Assembly: GCA_963765285.1 (NCBI GenBank)
Contig: CAVXVR010000003.1
Span: 434,001 to 498,000, forward strand
Reading direction: 5' to 3'
Length of the DNA stretch: 64,000 bases
From: CAVWZH01 sp963765285
Lineage (GTDB): Bacteria > Acidobacteriota > Terriglobia > Terriglobales > Acidobacteriaceae
Part shown: positions 1-9,143 of the stretch, piece by piece
How positions within the stretch are numbered: the first letter of the stretch is position 1
Layout: every line of letters starts with the position of its first letter
Position numbers and translations under genes: made by a program
Notes under the pieces: model-generated
Databases searched by the model: none
Seen by the model: only the letters and a program-made list of their open reading frames with translations
What the model was told of the DNA's origin: nothing

Positions 1-2076
1 CTGATGTTCGATTACATCCTGACCGGGCCGATCTCGGGAGTGTCAGCGGGGCAGTATGTAGCTGGGTTGATCAATGACACCTTTGTCATCGCGGACGCCC
101 ACGGCTGGATTCCGCGCGCGGTCCATGTGATCTTCCATGGCACTCCGCAGGTCAACCAAAACGCAACCGCAGTGGTGTTCGCCCTGCTGGTGACCATGTA
201 CTACTGGTGGCAGAACATCAAGGGAATCGAGGAATCCAGCGAAAAAGCTCTGTGGGTGATGCAAATCACGACCGTGATGGTGTTTCTGCTGTTGGCGTGG
301 TCGGGCATCACGTTGCTGCATACGGGATTTCACCTTCCTCCCCTGCCGACGCTGAGCAATCTGCACTTCAGCCAGGAGGCGCTCGGCTTCTGGAAGCACA
401 GCCGTATGGCCTACGACTTCGCCATTTTAGCCATAATCATCGGCTTCGGACACTCCGTGCTGGCCATGAGCGGAGAAGAATCGCTGGCCCAGGTGTATCG
501 CGAACTGGCGCACCCCAAGCTAAAAAACCTGAAGCGCACTGCCATTGTGATCGGCGTCTACAGCTTTGTCTTCACCGGCCTCGTTTCATTGCTGGCCGTG
601 ATGTTGATTCCCGATCAGGTGCGCGTGCCGGTTTACAAGGACAATCTTATCGCCGGGCTCGCCATGAACATGGTGGGGCCGCAGGTCTTGCGCTTGGTAT
701 TCCGCGCGTTCGTCGTCGTGGTGGGCTTTCTGATTCTTTCCGGTGCAGTGAACACTGCGATCGTGGGATCGAACGGCGTCCTCAACCGCGTATCGGAAGA
801 CGGCGTGCTTGCCGATTGGTTCCGCCGTCCCCATCGTAAATACGGGACGACGCACCACATCATCAACATGGTTGTTGGTCTGCAGATCTTCACCATTCTG
901 GTCAGCAAGGGAGATGTCTACGTCCTTGGCGAGGCGTACGCCTTCGGCGTGATCTGGAGTTTCGTGTTCAAGAGTGTCTCCATGCTGGTGTTGCGCTTTA
1001 AATACAAAGGAGAACGGACCTGGAAAGTACCCCCAAATCTTAAGATTGGACGGATTGAGATTCCCCTTGGGCTGGCCTCCATAGCCATGGTGCTGGTTTC
1101 AACGGCGGTGGTGAACTTGTTCACCAAGTCTGTAGCCACCGTCAGCGGCGTGGTGTTCTCGCTGGCCTTCTTTGCTATTTTCAGTGTCTCTGAGCGCGTG
1201 AACCGTCACAAGCACGCCCACATGCGACAGCAGATGAAGGAGCAGTTCCAGCTCCTGCAACGCGACAGGGTGGATCGCGCCGGATTGGGAATCCGTCCCG
1301 GCAATATCATGGTTACAGTGCGCGATTACAACACCCTGAACCATCTCAAGTGGGTGCTGGAGCACACCGACACCAAAGAACAGGACATCGTCGTGATGTC
1401 CGCCCGGGTCAGTCAATTTGGCTCTGCCGCCTACGGTCTTTCCACCGAGCAGGTCTTCAGCGACTACGAACAGCAGTTGTTTACCCGTGCAGTGAGTGTC
1501 GCCGAGAGTTTCGGCAAACATGTTTCTCTGCTCGTGGTGCCGGCGCGGGATGTATGGTCCGCCATCGTGCAGACCGCCATCAATTTGGAATCCTCAGCAG
1601 TGGTCTCCGGGCTCTCCAGCAAGATGACGTCCGAAGAACAGGCCTTCCAACTAGGTCGGACCTGGGAAGAAACGCCAGAACCCAAGCGGCAGTTCGTGTT
1701 CCAGGTGGTTCGCCCCGACAGTAAAGTCGATACATTTCGCATCGGGCCTCATACTCCCACGATGAAGGCCGAGGACATCCACCTCGTGCACCGACTCTGG
1801 CTGAACATTACGCGCGAGCCCGGGCTTGATAAGGTGCATCATCACGACATCCTGACCGAGGCCCTGACCCGTTTCGCTCGTGATTATGTCGGGCACGACC
1901 GGCAACAGATTCTGAGGGACCTGCGAAAAGCTTCGAAAGCGCCGGTGACGACTGTGCCTCTGGAACCCTCTACCGATTCCCGGCCAAGCCTTACACTTCC
2001 CGCCGACGAGGAGAAGGACAGTAGTGCCTCGAAGAAGGACGAGGGCCCGCCCAGCCCGCCCGTAGTGGGACCTTAA
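1..2076 (+). CDS. APC-superfamily permease, 5' end outside the window
   Basis: Inner-membrane permease of the amino acid/polyamine/cation (APC) type. The frame is open from the first base, so the ATG at 4 is probably internal and the N-terminus lies upstream of the window. Visible residues 1 to about 410 form roughly nine or ten hydrophobic helices with short loops, including an APC-like segment SGEESLAQVYRE near residue 160. The last 270 residues are hydrophilic. They contain a stretch resembling a universal-stress-type cytosolic domain (about 430-570) and end in a Pro/Ser-rich tail. This two-part layout, transporter plus cytosolic regulatory domain, is known in large APC permeases. The substrate cannot be told from sequence. 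The methylmalonyl-CoA mutase gene follows on the same strand after 75 nt, which hints at uptake of a catabolised amino acid, but that is inference. Confidence 0.8.
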   Translation: MMFDYILTGPISGVSAGQYVAGLINDTFVIADAHGWIPRAVHVIFHGTPQVNQNATAVVFALLVTMYYWWQNIKGIEESSEKALWVMQITTVMVFLLLAWSGITLLHTGFHLPPLPTLSNLHFSQEALGFWKHSRMAYDFAILAIIIGFGHSVLAMSGEESLAQVYRELAHPKLKNLKRTAIVIGVYSFVFTGLVSLLAVMLIPDQVRVPVYKDNLIAGLAMNMVGPQVLRLVFRAFVVVVGFLILSGAVNTAIVGSNGVLNRVSEDGVLADWFRRPHRKYGTTHHIINMVVGLQIFTILVSKGDVYVLGEAYAFGVIWSFVFKSVSMLVLRFKYKGERTWKVPPNLKIGRIEIPLGLASIAMVLVSTAVVNLFTKSVATVSGVVFSLAFFAIFSVSERVNRHKHAHMRQQMKEQFQLLQRDRVDRAGLGIRPGNIMVTVRDYNTLNHLKWVLEHTDTKEQDIVVMSARVSQFGSAAYGLSTEQVFSDYEQQLFTRAVSVAESFGKHVSLLVVPARDVWSAIVQTAINLESSAVVSGLSSKMTSEEQAFQLGRTWEETPEPKRQFVFQVVRPDSKVDTFRIGPHTPTMKAEDIHLVHRLWLNITREPGLDKVHHHDILTEALTRFARDYVGHDRQQILRDLRKASKAPVTTVPLEPSTDSRPSLTLPADEEKDSSASKKDEGPPSPPVVGP

Positions 2077-2151
2077 CCACGCGTAGAGGACCGGGCGCGC
2101 GTAACCTTGCCACACCGTACGCCAGCCTTCTATGATCGAGGGCAGGCTGTC

Positions 2152-3951
2152 ATGGCGGAAAAGAAGCTTCCCAAACGGCAAGTCGCCGAAAGTCCGATCG
2201 CAGAGGTGTTTGAAGGCCGCCATCCCTCGGTGTCCGAGAGAACCTGGGCCGAAAAAACTCTCGGCCCAACCCTCGACAAGGCCCCCGAAAAACCGATCGG
2301 CGCACCCAGCGGCGTTAACCTCGACGAGCACGGCCACGCTCGTTTCACCACAATTTCTGGCGTTCCCGTTCGCCGCCTTTACACCCAGGCTGATCTGCCC
2401 GAGGATTGGAATTACGAGCAATATCTCGGCTATCCCGGCCAGTCGCCATATACTCGCGGAATTCACGCTTCCGGATATCGCGGCAAGCTCTTCACGATGC
2501 GCCAGTTTTCCGGCTTCGCTTCGCCGGAGGAAACGAATCAGCGTTACAAGTACTTGCTGGAGCACGGCGGTGGAGGACTTTCTGTTGCCTTCGACTTGCC
2601 CACTCTGATGGGTTACGACTCCGACCACCCGGCGAGCGAAGGCGAAGTCGGCAAATGCGGTGTAGCCATCGATTCGCTCGAAGACATGGAGATTCTTTTC
2701 TCCGGTATTGATCTGGAGAAAACCACAGTCTCCATGACGATTAATTCACCGGCGTCGGTGCTTTGGGCAATGTATCTGGTGGTCGCGGAGAAGCAAGGCG
2801 CCGACTGGAAAAATATTTCCGGCACTCTTCAGAACGACATTCTGAAGGAATACATCGCCCAGAAGGAATACATTTACCCGCCCTCACCCTCAATGCGCCT
2901 GGTCATCGATACTTTCGAGTTCGGCTCGAAATTTACGCCTAAGTTCAACACCATTTCGATCAGTGGATATCACATTCGCGAAGCCGGATCGACCGCCCTG
3001 CAGGAGCTGGCCTTCACCCTGTACGACGGCGTCGAATATGTGGAGTGGGCGCAACGGCGGGGATTGCCTGTCGACGAATTCGGTCCGCGGCTCAGCTTCT
3101 TCTTCAACGCTCACAACGATTTCTTTGAAGAGATCGCGAAATACCGCGCGGCCCGTAAAATCTGGGGCCGGGTCATGAAAGAGCGTTTCGGCGCCACGAA
3201 CCCGCGCACCTGCCTGATGCGCTTTCATACCCAGACGGCAGGAGTTTCGCTTCCGGCCCAGCAGCCGATGAACAACATCGCCCGCGTGGCGCTGCAAGCG
3301 CTGGCGGCGGTACTTGGCGGGACCCAGTCCCTGCATTGCGATTCCTACGACGAGGCCCTGGCTCTGCCTACAGAGGAGGCAGCACGGATTGCCTTGCGCA
3401 CGCAGCAGATCATCGCTTATGAATCTGGGGTCACTCAAACCATCGATCCGCTGGGTGGGTCGTACTTCCTGGAAAACCTGACGCTCCAGATGGAAGAAGG
3501 AGCATTCGACTACTTCGGCAAACTGGATGCCATGGGTGGCATGGTCAAAGCCATCGAGCGCGGCTATCCCCAAAAAGAGATCGCAGAATCGGCTTATCAA
3601 TACCAGCGGGCGGTGGAGGCGAAAGAAAAGATCATTGTGGGAGTGAATGAGTTTGTGGTCGATGAGGCATCGCCATCTACTCTTTACATCGACGAAAGCG
3701 TGGCGCGGCAGCAAACCGTTAAGCTGAAAGCCTTGCGGTCCCGGCGATCCAGCGACGAAGTACAACGGCGATTGGACGCGCTGAAAAAAGCAGCCGCACA
3801 GGAACCTCACGCCGAATCAGGCAACGGCATTTCTGGCGCGAACACAATGCCTTACATTGTGGACGCTGTCCGCGCCTACGCCACAGTCGGCGAGGTTTGC
3901 GAGGCGCTTAGAGAAGTTTATGGGACCTACACGGAAGCCAGCATCACGTAA
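2152..3951 (+). CDS. mcmA1: Methylmalonyl-CoA mutase, catalytic (large) subunit
   Basis: Catalytic TIM-barrel subunit of the B12-dependent enzyme that interconverts methylmalonyl-CoA and succinyl-CoA. The protein is about 599 residues and lacks the cobalamin domain, which is encoded separately at 4756. Family residues are visible: the Tyr of the PYTRG motif, the Gln of TLQNDILKEY, the Arg of PSMR, and the His of SGYHIREAG, which touches the substrate. I take the ATG at 2152 (MAEKKLPKRQ) rather than the upstream TTG at 2107, because a GA-rich ribosome-binding-like stretch precedes it and homologous N-termini start near there. Together with the carboxylase and leucine-degradation genes downstream, it fits oxidation of propionyl-CoA or branched-chain amino acid products. 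MeaB chaperone and epimerase genes are not in the window. Confidence 0.93.
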   Translation: MAEKKLPKRQVAESPIAEVFEGRHPSVSERTWAEKTLGPTLDKAPEKPIGAPSGVNLDEHGHARFTTISGVPVRRLYTQADLPEDWNYEQYLGYPGQSPYTRGIHASGYRGKLFTMRQFSGFASPEETNQRYKYLLEHGGGGLSVAFDLPTLMGYDSDHPASEGEVGKCGVAIDSLEDMEILFSGIDLEKTTVSMTINSPASVLWAMYLVVAEKQGADWKNISGTLQNDILKEYIAQKEYIYPPSPSMRLVIDTFEFGSKFTPKFNTISISGYHIREAGSTALQELAFTLYDGVEYVEWAQRRGLPVDEFGPRLSFFFNAHNDFFEEIAKYRAARKIWGRVMKERFGATNPRTCLMRFHTQTAGVSLPAQQPMNNIARVALQALAAVLGGTQSLHCDSYDEALALPTEEAARIALRTQQIIAYESGVTQTIDPLGGSYFLENLTLQMEEGAFDYFGKLDAMGGMVKAIERGYPQKEIAESAYQYQRAVEAKEKIIVGVNEFVVDEASPSTLYIDESVARQQTVKLKALRSRRSSDEVQRRLDALKKAAAQEPHAESGNGISGANTMPYIVDAVRAYATVGEVCEALREVYGTYTEASIT

Positions 3952-4095
3952 CCTGTTCGGACCTATTACGACGTAGAACGGAGACGGCAACTTACGACGC
4001 TTCATCGCATCGCCGCCTTGATGTGCCGCCCTGGTTCCATCCATTGTTTTTAGTTCTGCTATCCTTCTACCGCCGCATTCAGTCCAATTATTCAA

Positions 4096-4695
4096 ATGCG
4101 CAAAGCTGTCAACCATCTCAAGAAGTCCGATCCGGTGCTCTCCGCCATCATCGCGCGGATCGGCGCGTGCCGAATGGAGTTCGGTCCGCCCGAGTTTCAC
4201 AGCCTGGCCGAAGCCATCATCTATCAGCAGTTGAATGGCAAAGCAGCGATAACCATCTTTAAGCGTTTCACTGCCCTGGCCGGCGAACCGGTTACCCCGC
4301 AAGGCATCCTGAAGCTGAGCGAAGTACAGATGCGGTCTGTGGGCTTGTCCAAGCAGAAGTCGTCCTACTTGAAAGACATGGCGGAGCGCGCCGTTCGCGG
4401 TGAGCTCGACTTTTCCCGCCTCTCGGAGATGACTGATGAGGAAGTCATCAAGCACCTGACACAAGTCAAAGGCGTGGGCGTTTGGACGTCACACATGTTT
4501 CTCATGTTCACCCTCCGGCGGCAGAATGTACTGCCCACGGGAGATTACGGGATCCAGATGGCGATGAAGAAGCACTACAAGAAGCGCAAACTTCCCCGGC
4601 CGGAACAAATGGAAAAGATCGCAAAACCCTGGGAACCGTACCGAAGCGTAGCCTGCTGGTACTTATGGAGGAGTCTGGATATCAAGACTCTGTAA
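4096..4695 (+). CDS. DNA-3-methyladenine glycosylase II-like (AlkA/HhH-GPD family)
   Basis: Base-excision-repair glycosylase that removes alkylated purines. The 199-residue protein has the helix-hairpin-helix VKGVGVWTS at about 124-132, followed by the GPD-type loop ending in LPTGDYG, with Asp150 as the expected catalytic acid. The AEAIIYQQL segment near residue 40 is typical of the family. It lacks the N-terminal domain of E. coli AlkA, so it is a short form. The gene sits between the two methylmalonyl-CoA mutase subunit genes, on the same strand, with 144 nt upstream and 60 nt downstream. That position gives no obvious functional link. The gap downstream holds a palindromic hairpin. Confidence 0.88.
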   Translation: MRKAVNHLKKSDPVLSAIIARIGACRMEFGPPEFHSLAEAIIYQQLNGKAAITIFKRFTALAGEPVTPQGILKLSEVQMRSVGLSKQKSSYLKDMAERAVRGELDFSRLSEMTDEEVIKHLTQVKGVGVWTSHMFLMFTLRRQNVLPTGDYGIQMAMKKHYKKRKLPRPEQMEKIAKPWEPYRSVACWYLWRSLDIKTL

Positions 4696-4712
4696 TTCCA
4701 GAGGCCTGAACA

Positions 4713-4735
4713 AGCGCCGGCCAGAGGCCAGCGCT
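4713..4735. repeat. Short imperfect palindrome between the glycosylase and mutase genes
   Basis: The arms AGCGC-GGCC and GGCC-GCGCT pair around an AGA loop with one mismatch. No T-run follows, so it is more likely one of the dispersed palindromic repeats of this genome than an intrinsic terminator. Confidence 0.5.
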
Positions 4736-4755
4736 ACCAGTTCCTTTGTGATTAA

Positions 4756-5184
4756 ATGAAGCAGATGGCTGACCAGAAAATCCGCGTCCTCGTGGCGAAG
4801 CCCGGACTCGACGGCCACGACCGGGGCGCCAAAGTCATCGCTCGCGCTCTGCGCGATGCTGGCATGGAAGTGATCTATACCGGCCTGCGCCAGACTCCCG
4901 AAATGATCGTCAATTCAGCCCTTCAGGAAGATGTGCACGTTATCGGTTTGTCCATACTCTCCGGAGCGCACAATGCCATCGTTCCCCGCGTGATGGATCT
5001 GCTCAAGCATCACAGGATGGATGACGTAATTGTGGTAGTTGGCGGAATCATCCCGGATCAGGACATCGACGGCATGAAGAAGGCAGGAGTCGCGGCTATC
5101 TTTCAGCCGGGCACCGCGATGGACGACATCGTTCAATTCATCCGCGCCAATGTGAAACCTCGGGGCGTTCCCATCGCTGACTGA
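4756..5184 (+). CDS. mcmA2: Methylmalonyl-CoA mutase, cobalamin-binding (small) subunit
   Basis: B12-binding subunit that pairs with the catalytic subunit encoded at 2152. The 142-residue protein is a single Rossmann-like cobalamin domain. It has the cobalt-ligating DxHxxG motif (Asp19, His21, Gly24 in LDGHDRG), then GLSILSGAH and GGIIPDQD, which form the pocket for the dimethylbenzimidazole tail. Length matches the stand-alone MutB-C type found in archaea and several bacteria, rather than the fused enzyme of Propionibacterium or human. An alternative start is the ATG at 4765 (MADQK). An unrelated glycosylase gene separates the two subunits, which is slightly unusual. It converges with the reverse-strand gene ending at 5241. 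Confidence 0.93.
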   Translation: MKQMADQKIRVLVAKPGLDGHDRGAKVIARALRDAGMEVIYTGLRQTPEMIVNSALQEDVHVIGLSILSGAHNAIVPRVMDLLKHHRMDDVIVVVGGIIPDQDIDGMKKAGVAAIFQPGTAMDDIVQFIRANVKPRGVPIAD

Positions 5185-5240
5185 GGCGCGTGGACTGCCT
5201 TTCCCGCTCAACGCTCAACTCTATCGTTTCGTCGTGATGC

Positions 5241-5924
5241 TCAGTGGCTGGGATCGAAACGGATGCTGAGTTCGGTTACGGTTCGCGATCGGCCCGCCGT
5301 GTATTGCCACTGTTTAACGGCTGCGATAGCGGTTTCTGCAAGAATTGGATTGCCCCCCAGCAGCTCAACCTTCTCCACGTTGCCGTTCGCCGAAATGGTG
5401 ACGCGCAAACGGACCGTTCCGCCGATCTGAAGCTGGCGCAGAGTGGGCGGATACTCTGGTTCGACTCGGGTATTCAACTTTCTTTGTGTGTCCTTGTCGG
5501 CCGCCGAAATAGCAAGGACCTTTACGCCTTCCGCATCGGTTTCCGCGCTCACATATCCAATAGCACCCTTGGTCCGGGCAACATAAGCAACCACCTCCGC
5601 ATCCGACCCGAGGACTTTCGGCATCGACCCTTTGCCGGTCACCACCAGAGCGCGGTAATAGGTCTGCAATTCGCTGTCGCTTCGCCGCAGATGATCCCTC
5701 AGGAAAGACTCGTGGGTCGGCCCATCTTTTTGGAGCACCGGCTCGACGTGCGCGCCGCCGAGCGAATTGTTTTCTTCCAGAAAAAGACTCCTCAGCTCGC
5801 GCCCGGAAATCGCATCGGTAGCGACGTTGGTGTTGGCAATCACCTTGATCTCGCCGGCGACACCGTGAAACACAGGCAGCAGTATGACTCCGGCAGCCAT
5901 GGAGAGAAATCGCAACGGCTTCAT
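5241..5924 (-). CDS. Secreted PstS-like domain fused to a TonB C-terminal domain
   Basis: After a signal peptide (MKPLRFLSMAAG onward) comes a short phosphate-binding-protein-like domain with IANTNVATDAISGRELRSLF, VVTGKGSMPKVLGSD and GAIGYVSAE. Homologous short proteins usually stand alone beside a porin gene. The last 80 or so residues (VEPEYPPTLRQLQIGGTVRL, TAIAAVKQWQY) are a TonB C-terminal domain. The pairing is a fusion of a ligand-binding-like module with an energy-transducer-like module. I choose the ATG at 5924, preceded by AAGGAA, over the TTG at 5939. The gene lies 29 nt after a barrel protein gene on the same strand, probably in one operon. The role is unproven and could be assembly or energisation of that barrel. 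Confidence 0.72.
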   Translation of the reverse strand: MKPLRFLSMAAGVILLPVFHGVAGEIKVIANTNVATDAISGRELRSLFLEENNSLGGAHVEPVLQKDGPTHESFLRDHLRRSDSELQTYYRALVVTGKGSMPKVLGSDAEVVAYVARTKGAIGYVSAETDAEGVKVLAISAADKDTQRKLNTRVEPEYPPTLRQLQIGGTVRLRVTISANGNVEKVELLGGNPILAETAIAAVKQWQYTAGRSRTVTELSIRFDPSH

Positions 5925-5953
5925 CAGATTTTCCTTCAAGTCTGACTCTTCAT

Positions 5954-7156
5954 TCAGAAGTTCACACCCGACCGGAGTACGAGCAAATTCGTGGTCGGCT
6001 TCAATCCGTTAGGGTTGGAACGGGTGTAAAAACCGTGCGCGGAATACACATCCCCGTACCCGTCTATAAGGTGACCCTCGAGTTTAAAATTCCACCAGCG
6101 ACAGATGTCAAAGCGCGCAGTCACCGTCTGGTCATAGATGTGGTTCGCATACGGGTCGGCGGGATTGTCCGGGTAGTCCACCAGAAAGCGGGAATGATAA
6201 GTGCCCAACTCCAGCCGCCTGGAAACTCGGTAGGCTACCGAGAGGAACCAGCTCTTGCTGGTTTCGCCGTTGTAGAGGAACATACCGGGCAAAGTTGAAA
6301 CAGTGACGTACAGGGGGGAATATTCGCGGCGGAATTCTCCGTTCAAGTGCCATGGCCCGCGCCGGTAGTCGCCGTATACGGAAATGATGTAGTCGGGATC
6401 AGAGAATACCTTGTAGGTCCCGCTGACCGGTTGTGGGGGCTTCTCTTGTCCGCTCCGGTTTTCAGTTAGATTGATACCCGACATGCCGACCATGAACCCA
6501 CCGAGCGGCGTCGTCCATCGCACGTCACCGCCCTCGACATGGCCCGAGTCTTTATCGATGGGAACACCCTGATCGGCAGAAAAATAGTAGATGCCGCCAT
6601 ACTTGTCGAATAAGCGAAGTCCGAAATATCCCGTGTAGTCCAGTTCACCGCCCCGGCGAAGCGAAATGTGGCCGTATAGGTCAACCCCGGTGTGCGCCAA
6701 GGTCGCGCTGCGCAAGTCGAGAGGATAGGTCGATTGCGGCAGAATCGCCCAGGTGTGCAGGAATTCCGCGTCCTGCGTGTCGTTATAAAGCCCGAGGACG
6801 GTCTTGACTTTTCCGCCTCGCACACCGAACCAGGAGAAGAATCGGTAGTCACCGTAGGCCCAGTCCAGTTGGGGATGCCCATCCCCGAGTTGGCCGATAT
6901 TACGTAGGTATCCTTGGGCCCCTACCCGGAACCGGTCCGTGATTGGCGTGGACATACTCAATCCCACGTCGGTGAAGGCGCCGCTGCCGGAACTGGTGTT
7001 CATGGTTAGGTAGTTGTTTTCCGTCGAGTAAGCAAATCCTTGCGAGAACCATCCATGCACCTGCACGGTGCGCTCAAAGAGCCTGAACTCCTGCCCCTGC
7101 AACGCGATGGGGCCATAGAGACAGACCAACATCAGTTGGACGAATCGGCGACGCAT
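5954..7156 (-). CDS. Outer-membrane beta-barrel (porin-like) protein
   Basis: Secreted protein of about 400 residues with a signal peptide (MRRRFVQLMLVCLYGPIALQ). It then has a long series of alternating aromatic/polar strands such as VQVHGWFSQGFAYST, RFRVGAQGYLRNIG and ARFDICRWWNFKLEGHLIDG, as expected for an outer-membrane barrel. The start is set by a strong GGGAGGAG ribosome site just before the ATG at 7156; the frame upstream to 7240 is probably not translated. It ends in VLRSGVNF, with the terminal Phe typical of barrel insertion signals. It is co-directional with the PstS-like/TonB fusion gene, and this pairing resembles porin plus periplasmic-binding-like pairs in other bacteria. The substrate is unknown. 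Confidence 0.75.
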   Translation of the reverse strand: MRRRFVQLMLVCLYGPIALQGQEFRLFERTVQVHGWFSQGFAYSTENNYLTMNTSSGSGAFTDVGLSMSTPITDRFRVGAQGYLRNIGQLGDGHPQLDWAYGDYRFFSWFGVRGGKVKTVLGLYNDTQDAEFLHTWAILPQSTYPLDLRSATLAHTGVDLYGHISLRRGGELDYTGYFGLRLFDKYGGIYYFSADQGVPIDKDSGHVEGGDVRWTTPLGGFMVGMSGINLTENRSGQEKPPQPVSGTYKVFSDPDYIISVYGDYRRGPWHLNGEFRREYSPLYVTVSTLPGMFLYNGETSKSWFLSVAYRVSRRLELGTYHSRFLVDYPDNPADPYANHIYDQTVTARFDICRWWNFKLEGHLIDGYGDVYSAHGFYTRSNPNGLKPTTNLLVLRSGVNF

Positions 7157-7413
7157 GTCTCCTCCCGCAAATACCCGTAAGAGGAAAGATCGGACAGTTA
7201 CGGCAGACCTTGAGTTGAATCGGATCGGACCGAGCGGCACTTCTCAGACATGAAGCGTACGTTACAGGTCCCTTGGCCCCAGGGAAGGGCGGGTTTCAAC
7301 CCATTGTTTTCAGCATTGTGCCGGTCTGACGACCTTCTGCGCCGGAGACGTCGCCCCCATTTGCCTGCCTCCTCTGGCGTGGTATACCGTAGTCAGTTCG
7401 ACTTCCATCCTCC

Positions 7414-9114
7414 ATGGCCGACCGCAGCGATTCCACTACACCCCCGAGTTCACCGGTCTTGGAAACCCGCGTCGACCCTACCTCGGCACGCTTTGAAGCC
7501 AACATGCGCTTTATGGCCGACCTGATGTCGCAGGTGCACAACGAAGAGGAGAAAATTCGTGAGGGTGGTGGCCCGAAAGCCATCGACAGCCAGCACGGCA
7601 AAGGGCGGCTGACGGCACGCGAGCGAATAAACCTGCTGGTCGATCCGGGCAGTTTTTTTGAGCTGGGGATCTACGCTGCCAACGGGATGTACGAAGAATG
7701 GGGTGGGGCCCCTGGCGCCGGCGTGGTCACCGGCCTGGGACGCATTCAAACCCGCCTCACGATGATCATTGCCAACGATGCCACCGTGAAAGCGGGCGCA
7801 TTCTTTCCCATGACGGCGAAGAAGGTGATTCGCGCCCAGAACATCGCACTGGAAAATCGCATCCCAACGATTTATCTCGTGGATTCCGCCGGGGTCTTTC
7901 TGCCTTTGCAGGAAGACGTTTTTCCCGACACTGACGATTTCGGACGCGTGTTCCGCAATAACGCTGTCATGTCGGCGCTGGGCATTTCGCAGATCGCGGC
8001 CATCATGGGCATGTGCGTTGCCGGCGGCGGGTATCTTCCCGTCATGTGCGATCACGTTCTGATGACCGATGGCAGCGGGTTGTTTTTGGCGGGGCCCGCA
8101 CTGGTGCAGGCAGCCATCGGCCAGAAACTTTCCGCAGAGGAACTGGGCGGCGCTGCCATGCATTCGGCCATCAGCGGCACGGTCGATTTCCGCGAGCCAA
8201 ACGACGAAGCCTGCCTCGCACGCATCCGCTCCATCATCGAGAAGTGGGGCTACCGGCGCCAGTCTCCGTGGGACCGCAAGAAACCCGACCCACCAGCGCT
8301 GCCCGCGGAAGAAATTTACGGTATCTACGATTCTTCACCAGCACGGCCCTACGACAGCAAGGAAATTCTCGCCCGCATTCTGGACGGCAGCCGCTTCGAT
8401 GAATACAAACCCGAGTACGGCAAAACTCTGATCTGCGGCTATGGCCGCATCGGCGGATTCGCCGTGGGCATTGTCGCTAACCAGAAAATGCATGCCCAGC
8501 AGACCGATCATGAGGGGCACAAGCGCGTGGAGTTTGGCGGCGTAATTTACACCGAGTCGGCGGAAAAGGCCGCGCGTTTCATCATGGATTGCAATCAGAA
8601 CCTGATTCCCCTGGTCTTCTTTCACGACGTGAACGGCTTCATGGTGGGCCGCGACGCAGAGTGGAGCGGCATCATCAAAGCCGGCGCCAAGATGGTGAAT
8701 GCGGTGTCAAATTCCGTCGTGCCGAAAATCACCGTGATTATCGGCGGGTCGTTCGGCGCTGGACACTATGCCATGTGCGGCAAGGCCTACGACCCGCGCT
8801 TTGTGTTTGCCTGGCCGACGGCGCGCTATGCCGTTATGGGCGGCGACGCTGCCGCAGGAACACTGGTGGAAATCAAGATCAAGCAGCTCGAACGCAGCGG
8901 CAAGACATTGACCGAGGAAGAAAGGAAAGAGTTGTACGAATCCGTGAAGCGCACCTATGACGAGCAGACGGATCCTCGCTACGGCGCAGCGCGACTGTGG
9001 ATCGACAAGATCATCGACCCGGTCGAGACGCGGGACGCGATCACCCAGGCCCTGGAAGCGGCAGCACTGAATCCGGATGTGGCAGAGTTTAAAGTAGGAG
9101 TGCTGCAAACTTAA
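7414..9114 (+). CDS. Acyl-CoA carboxylase beta (carboxyltransferase) subunit, methylcrotonyl-CoA carboxylase-like
   Basis: Biotin-dependent carboxyltransferase subunit of 566 residues with the N- and C-terminal crotonase-like halves of the family. The segment LQEDVFPDTDDFGRVFRNNA and the following CVAGGGYLP and LAGPALVQAA motifs resemble methylcrotonyl-CoA carboxylase beta more than propionyl-CoA carboxylase beta. The C half carries NGFMVGRDAEWSGIIKAGAK and GGSFGAGHYAMCG, the acyl-CoA and biotin sites. It is followed after 29 nt by HMG-CoA lyase and then an enoyl-CoA hydratase, so leucine degradation (methylcrotonyl to methylglutaconyl to HMG-CoA to acetoacetate) is the best fit. The biotin carboxylase/BCCP partner is not in the window. 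It is divergent from the barrel gene, with about 250 nt between. Confidence 0.9.
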   Translation: MADRSDSTTPPSSPVLETRVDPTSARFEANMRFMADLMSQVHNEEEKIREGGGPKAIDSQHGKGRLTARERINLLVDPGSFFELGIYAANGMYEEWGGAPGAGVVTGLGRIQTRLTMIIANDATVKAGAFFPMTAKKVIRAQNIALENRIPTIYLVDSAGVFLPLQEDVFPDTDDFGRVFRNNAVMSALGISQIAAIMGMCVAGGGYLPVMCDHVLMTDGSGLFLAGPALVQAAIGQKLSAEELGGAAMHSAISGTVDFREPNDEACLARIRSIIEKWGYRRQSPWDRKKPDPPALPAEEIYGIYDSSPARPYDSKEILARILDGSRFDEYKPEYGKTLICGYGRIGGFAVGIVANQKMHAQQTDHEGHKRVEFGGVIYTESAEKAARFIMDCNQNLIPLVFFHDVNGFMVGRDAEWSGIIKAGAKMVNAVSNSVVPKITVIIGGSFGAGHYAMCGKAYDPRFVFAWPTARYAVMGGDAAAGTLVEIKIKQLERSGKTLTEEERKELYESVKRTYDEQTDPRYGAARLWIDKIIDPVETRDAITQALEAAALNPDVAEFKVGVLQT

Positions 9115-9143
9115 CGTCGTTACCGCGCGGAAGAGAATTTCGA

